From Oscillospiraceae bacterium (GTDB lineage Bacteria > Bacillota > Clostridia > Oscillospirales > Ruminococcaceae): 64,000 nt of DNA. The position numbers and the translations under genes were made by a program. Shown here piece after piece: positions 34,673-43,030 of the stretch. The first letter of the stretch is position 1, and the number at the start of each line of letters is the position of its first letter. The notes under the pieces are model-generated. The model saw only the letters and a program-made list of their open reading frames with translations. It made no database searches and was not told the DNA's origin. The stretch covers positions 62,001 through 126,000 of the forward strand of contig JAFRAJ010000049.1 of the NCBI GenBank assembly GCA_017405465.1. The letters are read 5' to 3'.

Positions 34673-34694
34673 GATGAGCATACTGACTCATCCT
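34673..34694 (-). other. hairpin upstream of M23 gene
   Basis: Inverted repeat GGATGAG...CTCATCC (arms 34673-34679 / 34688-34694) in the 124-base gap between hflX and the M23 gene, with no T-run on the minus strand. Possibly a weak hflX stop or a leader structure. Confidence 0.45.
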
Positions 34695-34759
34695 AGTTAT
34701 TATATCATCTTGTGCAACCTGCGTTTTTTAACGGGAAGAAAACAATGTTCTGACAGAAT

Positions 34760-35989
34760 CTAATCCACTGAATACCTGATGAATCTCGGCCATATCGTTC
34801 TCTCCACTGTTGCCTCCACATACAGGCCGTCTTCCCTCCACTCCTCAAAGATGATATTACCTCTGTTTCTAAGTGAAGCTGCTCTTCCGGCATCGCTGAA
34901 CGGGAACAGCAGTTTACATCTTACAACACTCTCCGACAGGGCTTCGCTCATCTTCTCAAGCAGTTTATCGAGGCCTTGTCCGGTCTTTGCTGAGACAGGA
35001 ATCCCAGGCAGTGCAGAAGCAGCCTCATTAAGATCACATTTATTGAATACCGTTATCACCGGTATCTCGCTGCACCCCAGTTCCTCCAATACTTCTCTCG
35101 TCACTTCGAGCTGACTCCACCAGGAAGGATCAGACGCATCGGCAACAATTACGATCAGATCCGCAAACCGCACTTCATCAAGAGTGGATTTGAACGCCTG
35201 AACAAGCCCATGAGGAAGCCTGCTAACGAATCCGACTGTATCCACCAGCAGAACATGCTGAAGATTTCCCACTGCCAGCCTGCGGACTGTCGGATCAAGA
35301 GTTGCGAAGAGCTTGTCCTCCGCAAGCACCTCAGATCCCGTCAATGCGTTGAGTATTGAAGACTTTCCGACATTGGTATATCCCACCAGAGCGACCGTCG
35401 GGATACCGTCCCTTTTCCTGAATCTTCTGGTAACTTCCCTGCGTTTCTCCATTTTCTCAAGCTTCTCCTTGAGAAAGGCGATCCTGGTACGGATATGCCT
35501 TCTGTCTGTTTCCAGCTTGGTCTCACCGGGCCCTCTCGTACCGATTCCGCCTCCCTGCTGAGAGAGTCCGCCTCCGACGCCCTGAAGCCTTGGAAGACGG
35601 TATTCCAGCTGTGCAAGTTCGACCTGTATCTTTCCTTCTGCAGTCCTGGCATTTCTGGCAAATATATCAAGTATGAGAACTGTTCTGTCTATTACCGGAA
35701 GGCCTGTGAGTTCTGTGAGATTCCTTGTCTGCACTCCGGATAGGCTGTCATCCACAACGATGATATCCGCATTCAGCCTTTCAGCAGTCTCCTTTATCTC
35801 AAGTGCTTTTCCGCTGCCGACATATGTAGCGACATTGATCTTATCTGCCGGCTGTATGATCTCAGCCACAGTGTCTGCACCGGCAGTATCACAAAGTGAA
35901 GCAAGCTCGGCGATAGATTCGTCGGCATCCCATTTCCCTGTATCCACGGCCACAAGAACCGCCCTCTGCCTCTCCGTGTTTTCCTGCAT
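34760..35989 (-). CDS. hflX: GTPase HflX
   Basis: Ribosome-splitting GTPase that rescues stalled or heat-damaged 70S ribosomes. N-terminal domain with VDTGKWDADESIAELASLCDTAG; the glycine-rich QGVGGGLSQQGGGIGTRGPGETKLETDRR linker (read in parts) is diagnostic. The G domain has GYTNVGKSSI, LVDTVGFVSRLPHGLVQAF and NKCDL. About 409 residues from the ATG at 35989, which has GGAGGAG just before it; an in-frame ATG at 36010 lacks a good site. Confidence 0.95.
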   Translation of the reverse strand: MQENTERQRAVLVAVDTGKWDADESIAELASLCDTAGADTVAEIIQPADKINVATYVGSGKALEIKETAERLNADIIVVDDSLSGVQTRNLTELTGLPVIDRTVLILDIFARNARTAEGKIQVELAQLEYRLPRLQGVGGGLSQQGGGIGTRGPGETKLETDRRHIRTRIAFLKEKLEKMEKRREVTRRFRKRDGIPTVALVGYTNVGKSSILNALTGSEVLAEDKLFATLDPTVRRLAVGNLQHVLLVDTVGFVSRLPHGLVQAFKSTLDEVRFADLIVIVADASDPSWWSQLEVTREVLEELGCSEIPVITVFNKCDLNEAASALPGIPVSAKTGQGLDKLLEKMSEALSESVVRCKLLFPFSDAGRAASLRNRGNIIFEEWREDGLYVEATVERTIWPRFIRYSVD

Positions 35990-36060
35990 GTCTCCTCCGG
36001 TAATGAACAAAAAGCAATGTTTATATCAACAAGAATTATACATTGTCCTGTCCTATATTC

Positions 36061-36074
36061 CAAAAACGTTTACA
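36061..36074. promoter_or_regulatory. cre-like site
   Basis: CAAAAACGTTTACA matches 12 of 14 positions of the Bacillota cre consensus TGWAARCGYTWNCW. It lies between divergent hflX and the zinc-ribbon gene, ten bases ahead of the latter's -35 element, so CcpA control is possible. Confidence 0.35.
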
Positions 36075-36083
36075 GTTGCGTCG

Positions 36084-36112
36084 TTGAGAAACACTATTTC
36101 CGGTGATATATT
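36084..36112 (+). promoter_or_regulatory. promoter of zinc-ribbon membrane gene
   Basis: TTGAGA (36084-36089), 17-base spacer, TATATT (36107-36112), 33 bases before the ATG. Confidence 0.75.
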
Positions 36113-36145
36113 AGTGACAGTACGAGATTCAAGAGAGGTCAATAA

Positions 36146-36646
36146 ATGCTTTGTGATAAATGCGGTTTTGAAAACAGAGAAGGCGCTATAGTCTGTGAAC
36201 ACTGCGGAGCACTGCTTATCCAGTCCCCACCGCAGACAGCTGAAAAGAGCAGCGGGACCACCGGATCCTATAGCGATGCTCCTGTAAACGGCTATATGTC
36301 TTACACCAAAGGAGGAACGTCACAGAGTTCCCCTCAGCGCAGTCCGTTTACCGGTGCAACGTCTGCAGGTTCCAGGGAGTGGGTCGCTTACGCGGCCATA
36401 ATCTGCGGCGCTCTTGCAATCTACTCATCACCGACAGTGATCCCGGGGATACTCTTGGGAATATCAGCGATAATCTTCGGCATCGTCGGACTTAAAACAT
36501 CAAAAAGAACGATGTCGCTCATAGGAATAATTGCCGGAGCGATCGGTTCCGTCTTCTCAGTCCTGGTTATCGGTGCCATCATCGGTTTCTTCAACCTGAT
36601 AGCAAGCTATTTTACCAGAGGATACGGATGGCCATTTGGATGGTGA
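36146..36646 (+). CDS. Zinc-ribbon membrane protein (DUF4190-like)
   Basis: 166 residues. An N-terminal zinc ribbon with Cys at 3, 6, 17 and 20 (CDKCG ... CEHCG), then a Ser/Thr/Pro-rich linker, then two or three membrane helices (about 85-150) rich in Gly and Ile, as in DUF4190 proteins. Such small ribbon-membrane proteins are common in Clostridia and lack a known role. AGAGGT ribosome site; single-gene unit. Confidence 0.75.
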   Translation: MLCDKCGFENREGAIVCEHCGALLIQSPPQTAEKSSGTTGSYSDAPVNGYMSYTKGGTSQSSPQRSPFTGATSAGSREWVAYAAIICGALAIYSSPTVIPGILLGISAIIFGIVGLKTSKRTMSLIGIIAGAIGSVFSVLVIGAIIGFFNLIASYFTRGYGWPFGW

Positions 36647-36697
36647 TCCCTGATCGAGCCAGTTGAACCCACGGACATTTTAATCACCGAATAACAG

Positions 36698-36717
36698 TCC
36701 CGCGATCCCCCGCGGGA
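36698..36717. other. short GC-rich hairpin before URO-D-like gene
   Basis: Perfect 7-base arms TCCCGCG/CGCGGGA around a six-base loop, with no T-run, 20 bases before the start of the next gene and ahead of its AGGAGGAA ribosome site. Possibly a weak terminator for the zinc-ribbon gene. Confidence 0.45.
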
Positions 36718-36737
36718 TAATTTACAGGAGGAATAGA

Positions 36738-37715
36738 ATGGATAAGCGCACCCGTGTACTCAACGCAATGAATTGCAAGGAAGTTGATCACGTTCCAGTC
36801 GGATTCTGGTTCCACTTTGCCGGCGATGAAGCGATGGGCGAGCCTTGCGTACAGGCACATCTGAAATACTACAGGGAGACAGATCTGGATTTCGTTAAGA
36901 TAATGTGCGACGGTTATTTCCCCTACCCTCTGCCCGGAGTCACTCAGGTCTCCGATCTCGCATATCTTAAGCCATTAGGTCCTGACGATCCATTTATCAA
37001 AGAGCAGGTCGAGAGAGCTCATAGGATCGTGGACGAGATCGGGAAAGAACGCTGCGTATTCTACAATGTTTTCTGCCCATTCTCATCACTGAGATTCGGT
37101 GCTGAAAGTCTCGGAATGTCAGATGCCCAGCTCATGGAGTGGGTCAGACAGGATCCCATGGCAGTCATGAAAGGACTTGATGTCATTGCACAGACCAATT
37201 CGCTCCTTTCTGAACTTCTGATCACTGAAGCCGGATGTGACGGTATATATTACTGTGTTCAGAGCGGTGAATACGACCGCTTCTCAGAAGAAGAATACAG
37301 AAAGATAGTACGGCCCAGTGATCTGTACGTCCTTGAACGTGCTAACCGTTTCTCTGAGAACAACATAATACATCTGTGCGGATGGGCCGGGAACCGTAAC
37401 AATCTCTCCCTCTGGCAGGATTATCCGGCCAAAGTCGTCAACTGGGCTGTACACGTAGAGGGAATGGATCTCAACGAGGGGAGAAGTTTCTTCTCCGGGC
37501 GCACGGATCTCGGCGGATTCGAGACACACTGGGACGAGAACGGGCATCGCGGGATCATCTATGACGGAACAAAAGAAGAACTGCAGGCTTATACAAGAGA
37601 TCTGATACTGGATCACGGAAAGCGCGGTCTCATGCTCGGAGGAGACTGCACAATAGACGCTAAGCTTGACTGGGAAAGGATACGCTGGATCGTAGAAGCT
37701 GCCAGAAGCGTATGA
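36738..37715 (+). CDS. Uroporphyrinogen decarboxylase-like (URO-D family) protein
   Basis: 325-residue protein of the URO-D/MtaA superfamily: MDKRTRVLNAMNCKEVDHVPVGFW N-terminus (read in parts), NVFCPFSSLRFG, GCDGIYYCVQSGEYDRFSEEEYRKIV and IIHLCGWAGN motifs. True haem-pathway HemE carries an RQAGRY motif, which I do not find, and no haem genes are nearby. The family also includes corrinoid/methyl-transfer proteins, so a one-carbon or methyl-transfer role is equally possible. Strong AGGAGGAA site and own terminator. Confidence 0.8.
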   Translation: MDKRTRVLNAMNCKEVDHVPVGFWFHFAGDEAMGEPCVQAHLKYYRETDLDFVKIMCDGYFPYPLPGVTQVSDLAYLKPLGPDDPFIKEQVERAHRIVDEIGKERCVFYNVFCPFSSLRFGAESLGMSDAQLMEWVRQDPMAVMKGLDVIAQTNSLLSELLITEAGCDGIYYCVQSGEYDRFSEEEYRKIVRPSDLYVLERANRFSENNIIHLCGWAGNRNNLSLWQDYPAKVVNWAVHVEGMDLNEGRSFFSGRTDLGGFETHWDENGHRGIIYDGTKEELQAYTRDLILDHGKRGLMLGGDCTIDAKLDWERIRWIVEAARSV

Positions 37716-37762
37716 TCCTGATCGGCCTCAGGTTCAGCATGATAAGCCTATAGATATGACGT

Positions 37763-37795
37763 AGCGGCAGATAGTTCTGCCGCTTTTATTATGTT
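37763..37795 (+). terminator. terminator of URO-D-like gene
   Basis: Perfect 9-base arms AGCGGCAGA/TCTGCCGCT (37763-37771 / 37776-37784) with a four-base loop, followed by TTTATTATGTTTATT. Confidence 0.85.
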
Positions 37796-37897
37796 TATTA
37801 TCATATCCGGGCCATTGTATACTGAATATTGCAATAATCTTTCAGGAAATGCATTGAGCAACGCATTTCCGCACGTAATGCAAAAAGAGGTAATTTC

Positions 37898-38560
37898 ATG
37901 AAATACGGCGAATCTTCTTTTGACATAGCCTATCTGATGTTTGCCGTCATCAGCGGATGTCTTATCATTAAAAGAGCTACAGATCATAAAGAGAAACATA
38001 TGGGACTGTCCTCCCTGATCCTGGGTCTCGGAGACGCATTTCATCTTGTTCCGAGAGTCCTGAACTACTTCTCTTCATGGGACTTGGCTGCTCCTCTCGG
38101 TATCGGAAAACTCATAACATCAGTGACGATGACCGTTTTCTATGTGCTTCTGTATTATGTGTGGCTTGCTCAATTTCATGTCAAGAAAAGCACAAACCTG
38201 ACCGCTTCAGTATGGGGTCTTGCCGTCATACGTATCATTCTCTGCCTGTTTCCTCAAAACGGATGGCTTGAAAACAGCAGCAATATGACATGGGGAATTA
38301 TCCGAAATGTTCCGTTCGTCATTCTCGGGGCTGTTATTTGTGTATTGTTCTTCAGCAAAAGGAACGAAGACCGCCTTTTTAAACCGGTCTGGATATACAT
38401 TTTACTGTCATTCCTCTTTTATATTCCGGTAGCTGTAGGTGCAGGCGTTGTACCGATACTTGGAATGCTGATGCTTCCAAAGACTGTATGCTACATCCTG
38501 ATGATCCTGGCGTTCCTCACTGCAGCGCGCAGATCTCACCGTAACGATCAGGAACAATAA
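37898..38560 (+). CDS. Seven-helix membrane protein of unknown function
   Basis: 220 residues with about seven hydrophobic helices (YLMFAVISGCLII at the start, then DAFHLVPRVLNYF, ITSVTMTVFYVLLYYVWLA, AVIRIILCLF, VPFVILGAVICVLFF, WIYILLSFLFYIPVAVG, TVCYILMILAFL). I do not recognise a family. No catalytic motif or charged pore pattern is evident. A gap of about 180 bases precedes it; AGAGG ribosome site. Convergent with the hexokinase gene across a bidirectional terminator. Confidence 0.6.
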   Translation: MKYGESSFDIAYLMFAVISGCLIIKRATDHKEKHMGLSSLILGLGDAFHLVPRVLNYFSSWDLAAPLGIGKLITSVTMTVFYVLLYYVWLAQFHVKKSTNLTASVWGLAVIRIILCLFPQNGWLENSSNMTWGIIRNVPFVILGAVICVLFFSKRNEDRLFKPVWIYILLSFLFYIPVAVGAGVVPILGMLMLPKTVCYILMILAFLTAARRSHRNDQEQ

Positions 38561-38603
38561 GAAGATCGGTCACATGAGGAGCTCCAAACTCCTTTTCTGT
38601 TTG

Positions 38604-38652
38604 AAAAAGAGCATTTACAGATTCCCTTCCGAATCAGTAAATGCTCTTTATT
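38604..38652. terminator. bidirectional terminator
   Basis: Perfect 13-base arms AAAGAGCATTTAC/GTAAATGCTCTTT (38606-38618 / 38637-38649). The A- and T-rich ends serve the convergent membrane-protein and hexokinase genes. Confidence 0.88.
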
Positions 38653-38682
38653 ATGTATTAAATTAACTGGCACTCCAGCTGC

Positions 38683-39936
38683 TTATCCAAGAAAAGCAGC
38701 TGCGGCAGATCCGAACAGGGTGTCGTTGTCCATCGTGACTATTCTGAAACTATCCGCACCTGCATACTTTTCCAGTCCATCAGTGAATGAGCCGAGGATA
38801 TGTTCATTAAGGAGCACTGTCGACCCGTTCACAGCTACGGGAACTGCCCCCTGGAAACCATTCTCTTTTATGCGCTTAATGACTGTCGCTACAAGGGCAG
38901 CCGTCATTTTCCCCGCTCTGATCTCGATCACTCGAAACAGTTCTGCCAGAACATCCGCATCGCTGCTGCTTGAGCAGATTTCCGAAACTGAGCCTGAAAC
39001 GTTTCTCAGGAAAGACGAAATATCCGCCATGAGGAACTCCTCAGGCATTCTTTCTGCCGTCTCTCCGGAAAGGAACCCTGCGCCAGCCAGCTCTTTTGCG
39101 CAGATGGCTGCTGTCTTTCCCAGATAAGCCCCGGAGACCATCTTTTCAAACACCGCTTCGCCACGGTTTCTGCTCGTACAGTCGATAAGAAGATCCACAG
39201 GACCTGCAGGTGCAGCGGAAAAATAAGCGGATTCCATGTTGATCATCATCCGGTCATGCTGGACAGGTCCGATCTTCCCGATACGAGAAGTCTTCTCAAA
39301 ATAAGCGGTATTCATTCCTGTTCCCAGTATGAAGCCGATGCCTTCATTCTCTCCGGAAGCCAGAGCTGAGTAAAGGACTCCTGCAGTATCGTTCACAACG
39401 ATTATATGAAGTTCCGTGCCGTATCCGGCACGTCTGAATGCTTTCTTCATACCATCAACGATAAGCGTCCCGGAAGCATCTTCAACTTCAACTTCCTTGC
39501 TCATCGTTATTATCCTTGCCTCGCCGTCAGGAAGTGCTTCGAAAGCATAAGAGAAACAAAGCGCCAGCCTCCCGCTCTCAGGCATGAATGGAAGGATCCT
39601 TCTGACGAATTCATCGAACATCTGCTGAACACTGATCCGTCCGTGAGTACCGGGCATCGGTGACTTTTCCAGAGCAAGCACTTGAGGACCGTCAGCAGTG
39701 AATACAACCGAAGCTGCCCGCAGATTGGTTCCACCTGCATCTATCACTGCAACCGGCTCGCCTTCAGCTATCCTTCCTTCAGCGTAGAGATAAGAAGGGA
39801 TCATCATCATTGATCCGGTTTTCCCGGACAGTCCCATGTCCATATGCTCATAGATAGACTGGATAAGATTCTCTGCATCTATACAATCCGGATGAACTCC
39901 GAGCCTGACAAATTCTTCATACAGCCTTCTGTCCAT
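38683..39936 (-). CDS. Eukaryotic-type hexokinase family protein
   Basis: ATP-dependent hexose kinase of about 417 residues. Motifs follow the eukaryotic hexokinase pattern rather than ROK or GlcK: AVIDAGGTNLRAASV (phosphate-1; usual DLGGTNFR), CFSYAFEALPDGEARIITMSK (sugar-binding strand), IVVNDTAGVLYSAL (catalytic Asp), GFILGTGMNTAYFE (phosphate-2) and INMESAYFSA (the INTEWG-like sugar contact). Such bacterial homologues exist but are uncommon. I start at the ATG at 39936, which overlaps the stop of the upstream M20 gene (TGATG) and has GGAGAGG before it. Confidence 0.85.
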   Translation of the reverse strand: MDRRLYEEFVRLGVHPDCIDAENLIQSIYEHMDMGLSGKTGSMMMIPSYLYAEGRIAEGEPVAVIDAGGTNLRAASVVFTADGPQVLALEKSPMPGTHGRISVQQMFDEFVRRILPFMPESGRLALCFSYAFEALPDGEARIITMSKEVEVEDASGTLIVDGMKKAFRRAGYGTELHIIVVNDTAGVLYSALASGENEGIGFILGTGMNTAYFEKTSRIGKIGPVQHDRMMINMESAYFSAAPAGPVDLLIDCTSRNRGEAVFEKMVSGAYLGKTAAICAKELAGAGFLSGETAERMPEEFLMADISSFLRNVSGSVSEICSSSSDADVLAELFRVIEIRAGKMTAALVATVIKRIKENGFQGAVPVAVNGSTVLLNEHILGSFTDGLEKYAGADSFRIVTMDNDTLFGSAAAAFLG

Positions 39937-41363
39937 CAGCACTGCCTCTCCAGATTCAGATAGAATTCAACAGCCTTGCCGATCTTTTCAAGAGGTATCC
40001 TTTCGTTGTTTCCGTGAATACGGCTTCTCTCATCTTTTGTGAGCTCCATGGCCGAGAACCTCATCACTTTATCGCTTATTCTGTTAAAATGACGGCTGTC
40101 ACTGCACTGCATCATGATATATGGAGTAACTACAGCGTCAGTCCATGTCTGTTCGATAGCCTTTTTTATCCTGGTCCATGCGTCAGAAGAGGTATCGGAA
40201 GTTATAGACGGCTCCTGTGACTGTCTGGCAGTGATTTCGATCGCTGGATTATTGACAGTCTTCCTGAGGTAATCAAGAGCGCTTTCGACAGTGTCCCCTG
40301 CTATCAGCCTCAGGTTTGCTCCTACAGATGCCTGCGGCGGGATCACGTTATTTGCTGCGCTGCCTTCCATCTGTGTGAATGCACATGTAGTACGCATCAG
40401 CGCATTCAGTTCTCCTCCGGATTTCTTGCATAACATATCAAGTACCGGCAGGAACAGCCACAGGTTTGAGAAGATTATCCTGTATACGAAAGATGACCTT
40501 CTGCCGAGCGTATCGTACATCTGGGCTACCGGACTGCAAAGTCTTACAGGGAAAGGATGCGTTTCAACATCCCAAACTGCCTTTGAGAGATATCCTACAG
40601 GCCCATGAGGCAACGGTGCAGAAGCATGTCCGCCATTTCCCCTGTAAGTAAAATCAGCGGCTATCATTCCTTTTTCAGCTATACCTACCATAGCGCATTT
40701 TTCCTTGACTCCAGGAAAAACGTCTTGAACGACGGCTCCGCCCTCATCCACGACGAGCTGAGGTGTGATCCCCCTGGACTCAAGAAGATCAACAATGTCC
40801 GGAGCTCCCTGTCCGAAGACTTCCTCATCTCCGGCATATGAGAAATAGATATCATTCTCAGGAACGAAGCCTTTTTCGATCAGTGTCTCAGCAGCTTCAA
40901 GAGAGGAGCAGAACGTTATCTTGGTGTCCAGAGTACCTCTGCCCCAAAGTTCACCGTTTTCGATAATACCGTCAAATGCCGGTTTGACCCAGCCTCTCTC
41001 ATCCACAGGCACCACATCGTAATGCGCCATCATTACTGAAGGAGCGGCATCACTCTTTCCTCTCCATCTGAACAGCAGTCCTGTGCGTCCTACTCTCTCG
41101 AATTCACAGACACGGAATACGTTGGGATAGAACTCCGGAAGAAGAGCTCTGAGTTTATCGAACTCAGCTTCATCCTCAAGAGAATGGTCCTCGTAGCTGA
41201 CAGTTTTGCACATGACGAGACTTCTGAGATGGTCGATTGCTCTTTGCTCATCGAACTCGATCGGATCCGGAACAGCTCTCACATCTTCCACCGGCCTGAA
41301 CATCGCAGCGCGGATCAGGATCACCGCAAGGAAAATCAACAGAGCGATCAGAACATATAACAT
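39936..41363 (-). CDS. M20-family peptidase with N-terminal membrane anchor
   Basis: 475 residues. One membrane helix (VLIALLIFLAVILIRAAMF, about 3-21) is followed by an M20 metallopeptidase: MAHYDVVPVDERGWV (His-Asp), WGRGTLDTKIT (bridging Asp), YAGDEEVFGQGA (catalytic Glu), GNGGHASAPLPHG, and a final metal His near the C-terminus (RIHGNNERIPL). Related to carboxypeptidase S (CPS1)/PM20D1. The anchor suggests the membrane surface. Paralogous to the 12313 gene but not its copy. Stop and the hexokinase start overlap, so the two are translationally coupled. Confidence 0.88.
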   Translation of the reverse strand: MLYVLIALLIFLAVILIRAAMFRPVEDVRAVPDPIEFDEQRAIDHLRSLVMCKTVSYEDHSLEDEAEFDKLRALLPEFYPNVFRVCEFERVGRTGLLFRWRGKSDAAPSVMMAHYDVVPVDERGWVKPAFDGIIENGELWGRGTLDTKITFCSSLEAAETLIEKGFVPENDIYFSYAGDEEVFGQGAPDIVDLLESRGITPQLVVDEGGAVVQDVFPGVKEKCAMVGIAEKGMIAADFTYRGNGGHASAPLPHGPVGYLSKAVWDVETHPFPVRLCSPVAQMYDTLGRRSSFVYRIIFSNLWLFLPVLDMLCKKSGGELNALMRTTCAFTQMEGSAANNVIPPQASVGANLRLIAGDTVESALDYLRKTVNNPAIEITARQSQEPSITSDTSSDAWTRIKKAIEQTWTDAVVTPYIMMQCSDSRHFNRISDKVMRFSAMELTKDERSRIHGNNERIPLEKIGKAVEFYLNLERQC

Positions 41364-41545
41364 TTAATGACACCTCCCCTTCCTTCCGAAGGAATCTAAT
41401 CTGTTTCTATAATTCTACATTGTATGCTTCTGTTCTTGAATCCCTGTGCATCAAAAAAGTGCATCAAAACAACATACGATGTTCAACTAGTTTTCACATT
41501 GGACTTCTATAATCATTTTCGTAAACAAGAAAAAGGAGACTGAAC

Positions 41546-42940
41546 ATGATAGACAACGAAAACAACGGTCTTTACCGGGAGACCACAGACAGCAATACAA
41601 ATACTTCCGGCAGCTATGATCAGAATCCTGCGCCGCAGACCTCTGACAATTACGGAGCTTCTAACACAGGCTCTTCTGAATATCATTATGTCAAACCCGA
41701 CGCGGTAAGGACATTTGATTCCGCATCTCAAGTAAACTCTGCTTACAGCAATTACACCTACAACAATCCGTATGTTTCAGCTGACGCACCGGTATACTCA
41801 CACGATTTCACACAGGAAAAACCGAAGCCCGTCAGAAAGCGCAAACAGCTCGGACGCGGTTGGCTCGTTGCCCTGTGCATAATCCTGTCAATCGCAAGCG
41901 GATTCGGAGGAGCCTGGACATACTCCAAGTTCTTCGGGAGGAATCAGGTGATCATCACCACAGTAGGTGATGATGCGCCAACTGGTTCCGAGACAGTGAC
42001 TAACAGCGCTGATTTTACGACGATAGTTGCAAAGGCAAAAGAATCTGTAGTTGAGATCACTACCGAGATCGTTAAGACCGGTACGTTCTTCTCGCAGAGC
42101 ATTGCCACAGGCGCTGGCAGCGGTGTGATAATCGATTCTGAAGGCTACATCGCAACGAACTATCACGTCATTCAAGGTGCATCAAGCGTTACTGTCACTC
42201 TTCCTGACGGAACCGCGTATCCTGCAAAAGTCTACGGGTATGATACCGACAACGATGTCGCCGTAGTTAAGATCGATGCTCATGATCTTCCTGTCGCAGT
42301 ATTCGCAGATTCTTCCAAGCTCAAAGTCGGCGAGAGCGTATTCGCCATAGGGAACCCTCTGGGATCTCTCGGCGGTACAGTCACAGACGGCATTGTAAGT
42401 GCTCTTGACAGAGAGATCACAGTCGAAGGACAGAGAATGACCCTTCTGCAGACCAGCGCTGCCGTCAACCACGGTAACTCCGGCGGCGGTCTGTTCAACT
42501 CAAGAGGAGAACTGATAGGTATAGTGAATGCCAAATCAGCAGGCGAAGATGTTGAGGGACTCGGCTTCGCTATTCCCAGCAACGTGGTGAAAGAGGTTAT
42601 CACAAATATCCTCAATAACGGCGGAAGCGTAGTATCCAGCACTCCTGTCATGGGCGTCACAGTCGCTGAGATCTACGACCAAGATACACTTAAGCAGTAC
42701 AATCTCACAAGATACGGCGTTTATATCCTCAATGTTGAAGACGGATACGGAGCAGCTGAAGCCGGACTGAAAGTCTATGACTGCATCGTAAGTGTCGATA
42801 ACATCGCGATCTCCAAAGTCGATGATCTCACGAACCTGCTCAAGACACATGAAGCAGGAGACAAAGTGACCGTACAGGTCATCCGCGGAAACCGTCTGAT
42901 GACATTCGATGTCACTCTCAAGCTCAGAGATCAGGCATAA
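41546..42940 (+). CDS. htrA: HtrA/DegP-like membrane-anchored serine protease
   Basis: 464 residues. A low-complexity N-terminal cytoplasmic part (about 1-100, rich in Asn/Ser/Tyr), one membrane helix (about 106-125), a trypsin-like domain with His in ATNYHVI, Asp in DTDNDVAVVKID and Ser in GNSGGGLFN, and a C-terminal PDZ domain (about 360-460; GVYILNVEDGYGAAEAGLKVYD region). It degrades misfolded exported proteins. AAAGGAG ribosome site. TATAAT is seen about 40 bases upstream, but no good -35. Confidence 0.93.
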   Translation: MIDNENNGLYRETTDSNTNTSGSYDQNPAPQTSDNYGASNTGSSEYHYVKPDAVRTFDSASQVNSAYSNYTYNNPYVSADAPVYSHDFTQEKPKPVRKRKQLGRGWLVALCIILSIASGFGGAWTYSKFFGRNQVIITTVGDDAPTGSETVTNSADFTTIVAKAKESVVEITTEIVKTGTFFSQSIATGAGSGVIIDSEGYIATNYHVIQGASSVTVTLPDGTAYPAKVYGYDTDNDVAVVKIDAHDLPVAVFADSSKLKVGESVFAIGNPLGSLGGTVTDGIVSALDREITVEGQRMTLLQTSAAVNHGNSGGGLFNSRGELIGIVNAKSAGEDVEGLGFAIPSNVVKEVITNILNNGGSVVSSTPVMGVTVAEIYDQDTLKQYNLTRYGVYILNVEDGYGAAEAGLKVYDCIVSVDNIAISKVDDLTNLLKTHEAGDKVTVQVIRGNRLMTFDVTLKLRDQA

Positions 42941-42984
42941 AACATACAACTTAAAGAAGCTTTCTTCATACATTCCCTTTCTTC

Positions 42985-43017
42985 TAAAAAAGGAGTCCGC
43001 GTACGCGGGCTCCTTTC
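42985..43017. terminator. bidirectional terminator between htrA and serine hydrolase
   Basis: GGAGTCCGCG...CGCGGGCTCC stem (42992-43013), flanked by six A and a TTTC-ATTT run; serves both convergent genes. Confidence 0.85.
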
Positions 43018-43030
43018 ATTTATTATCTTC

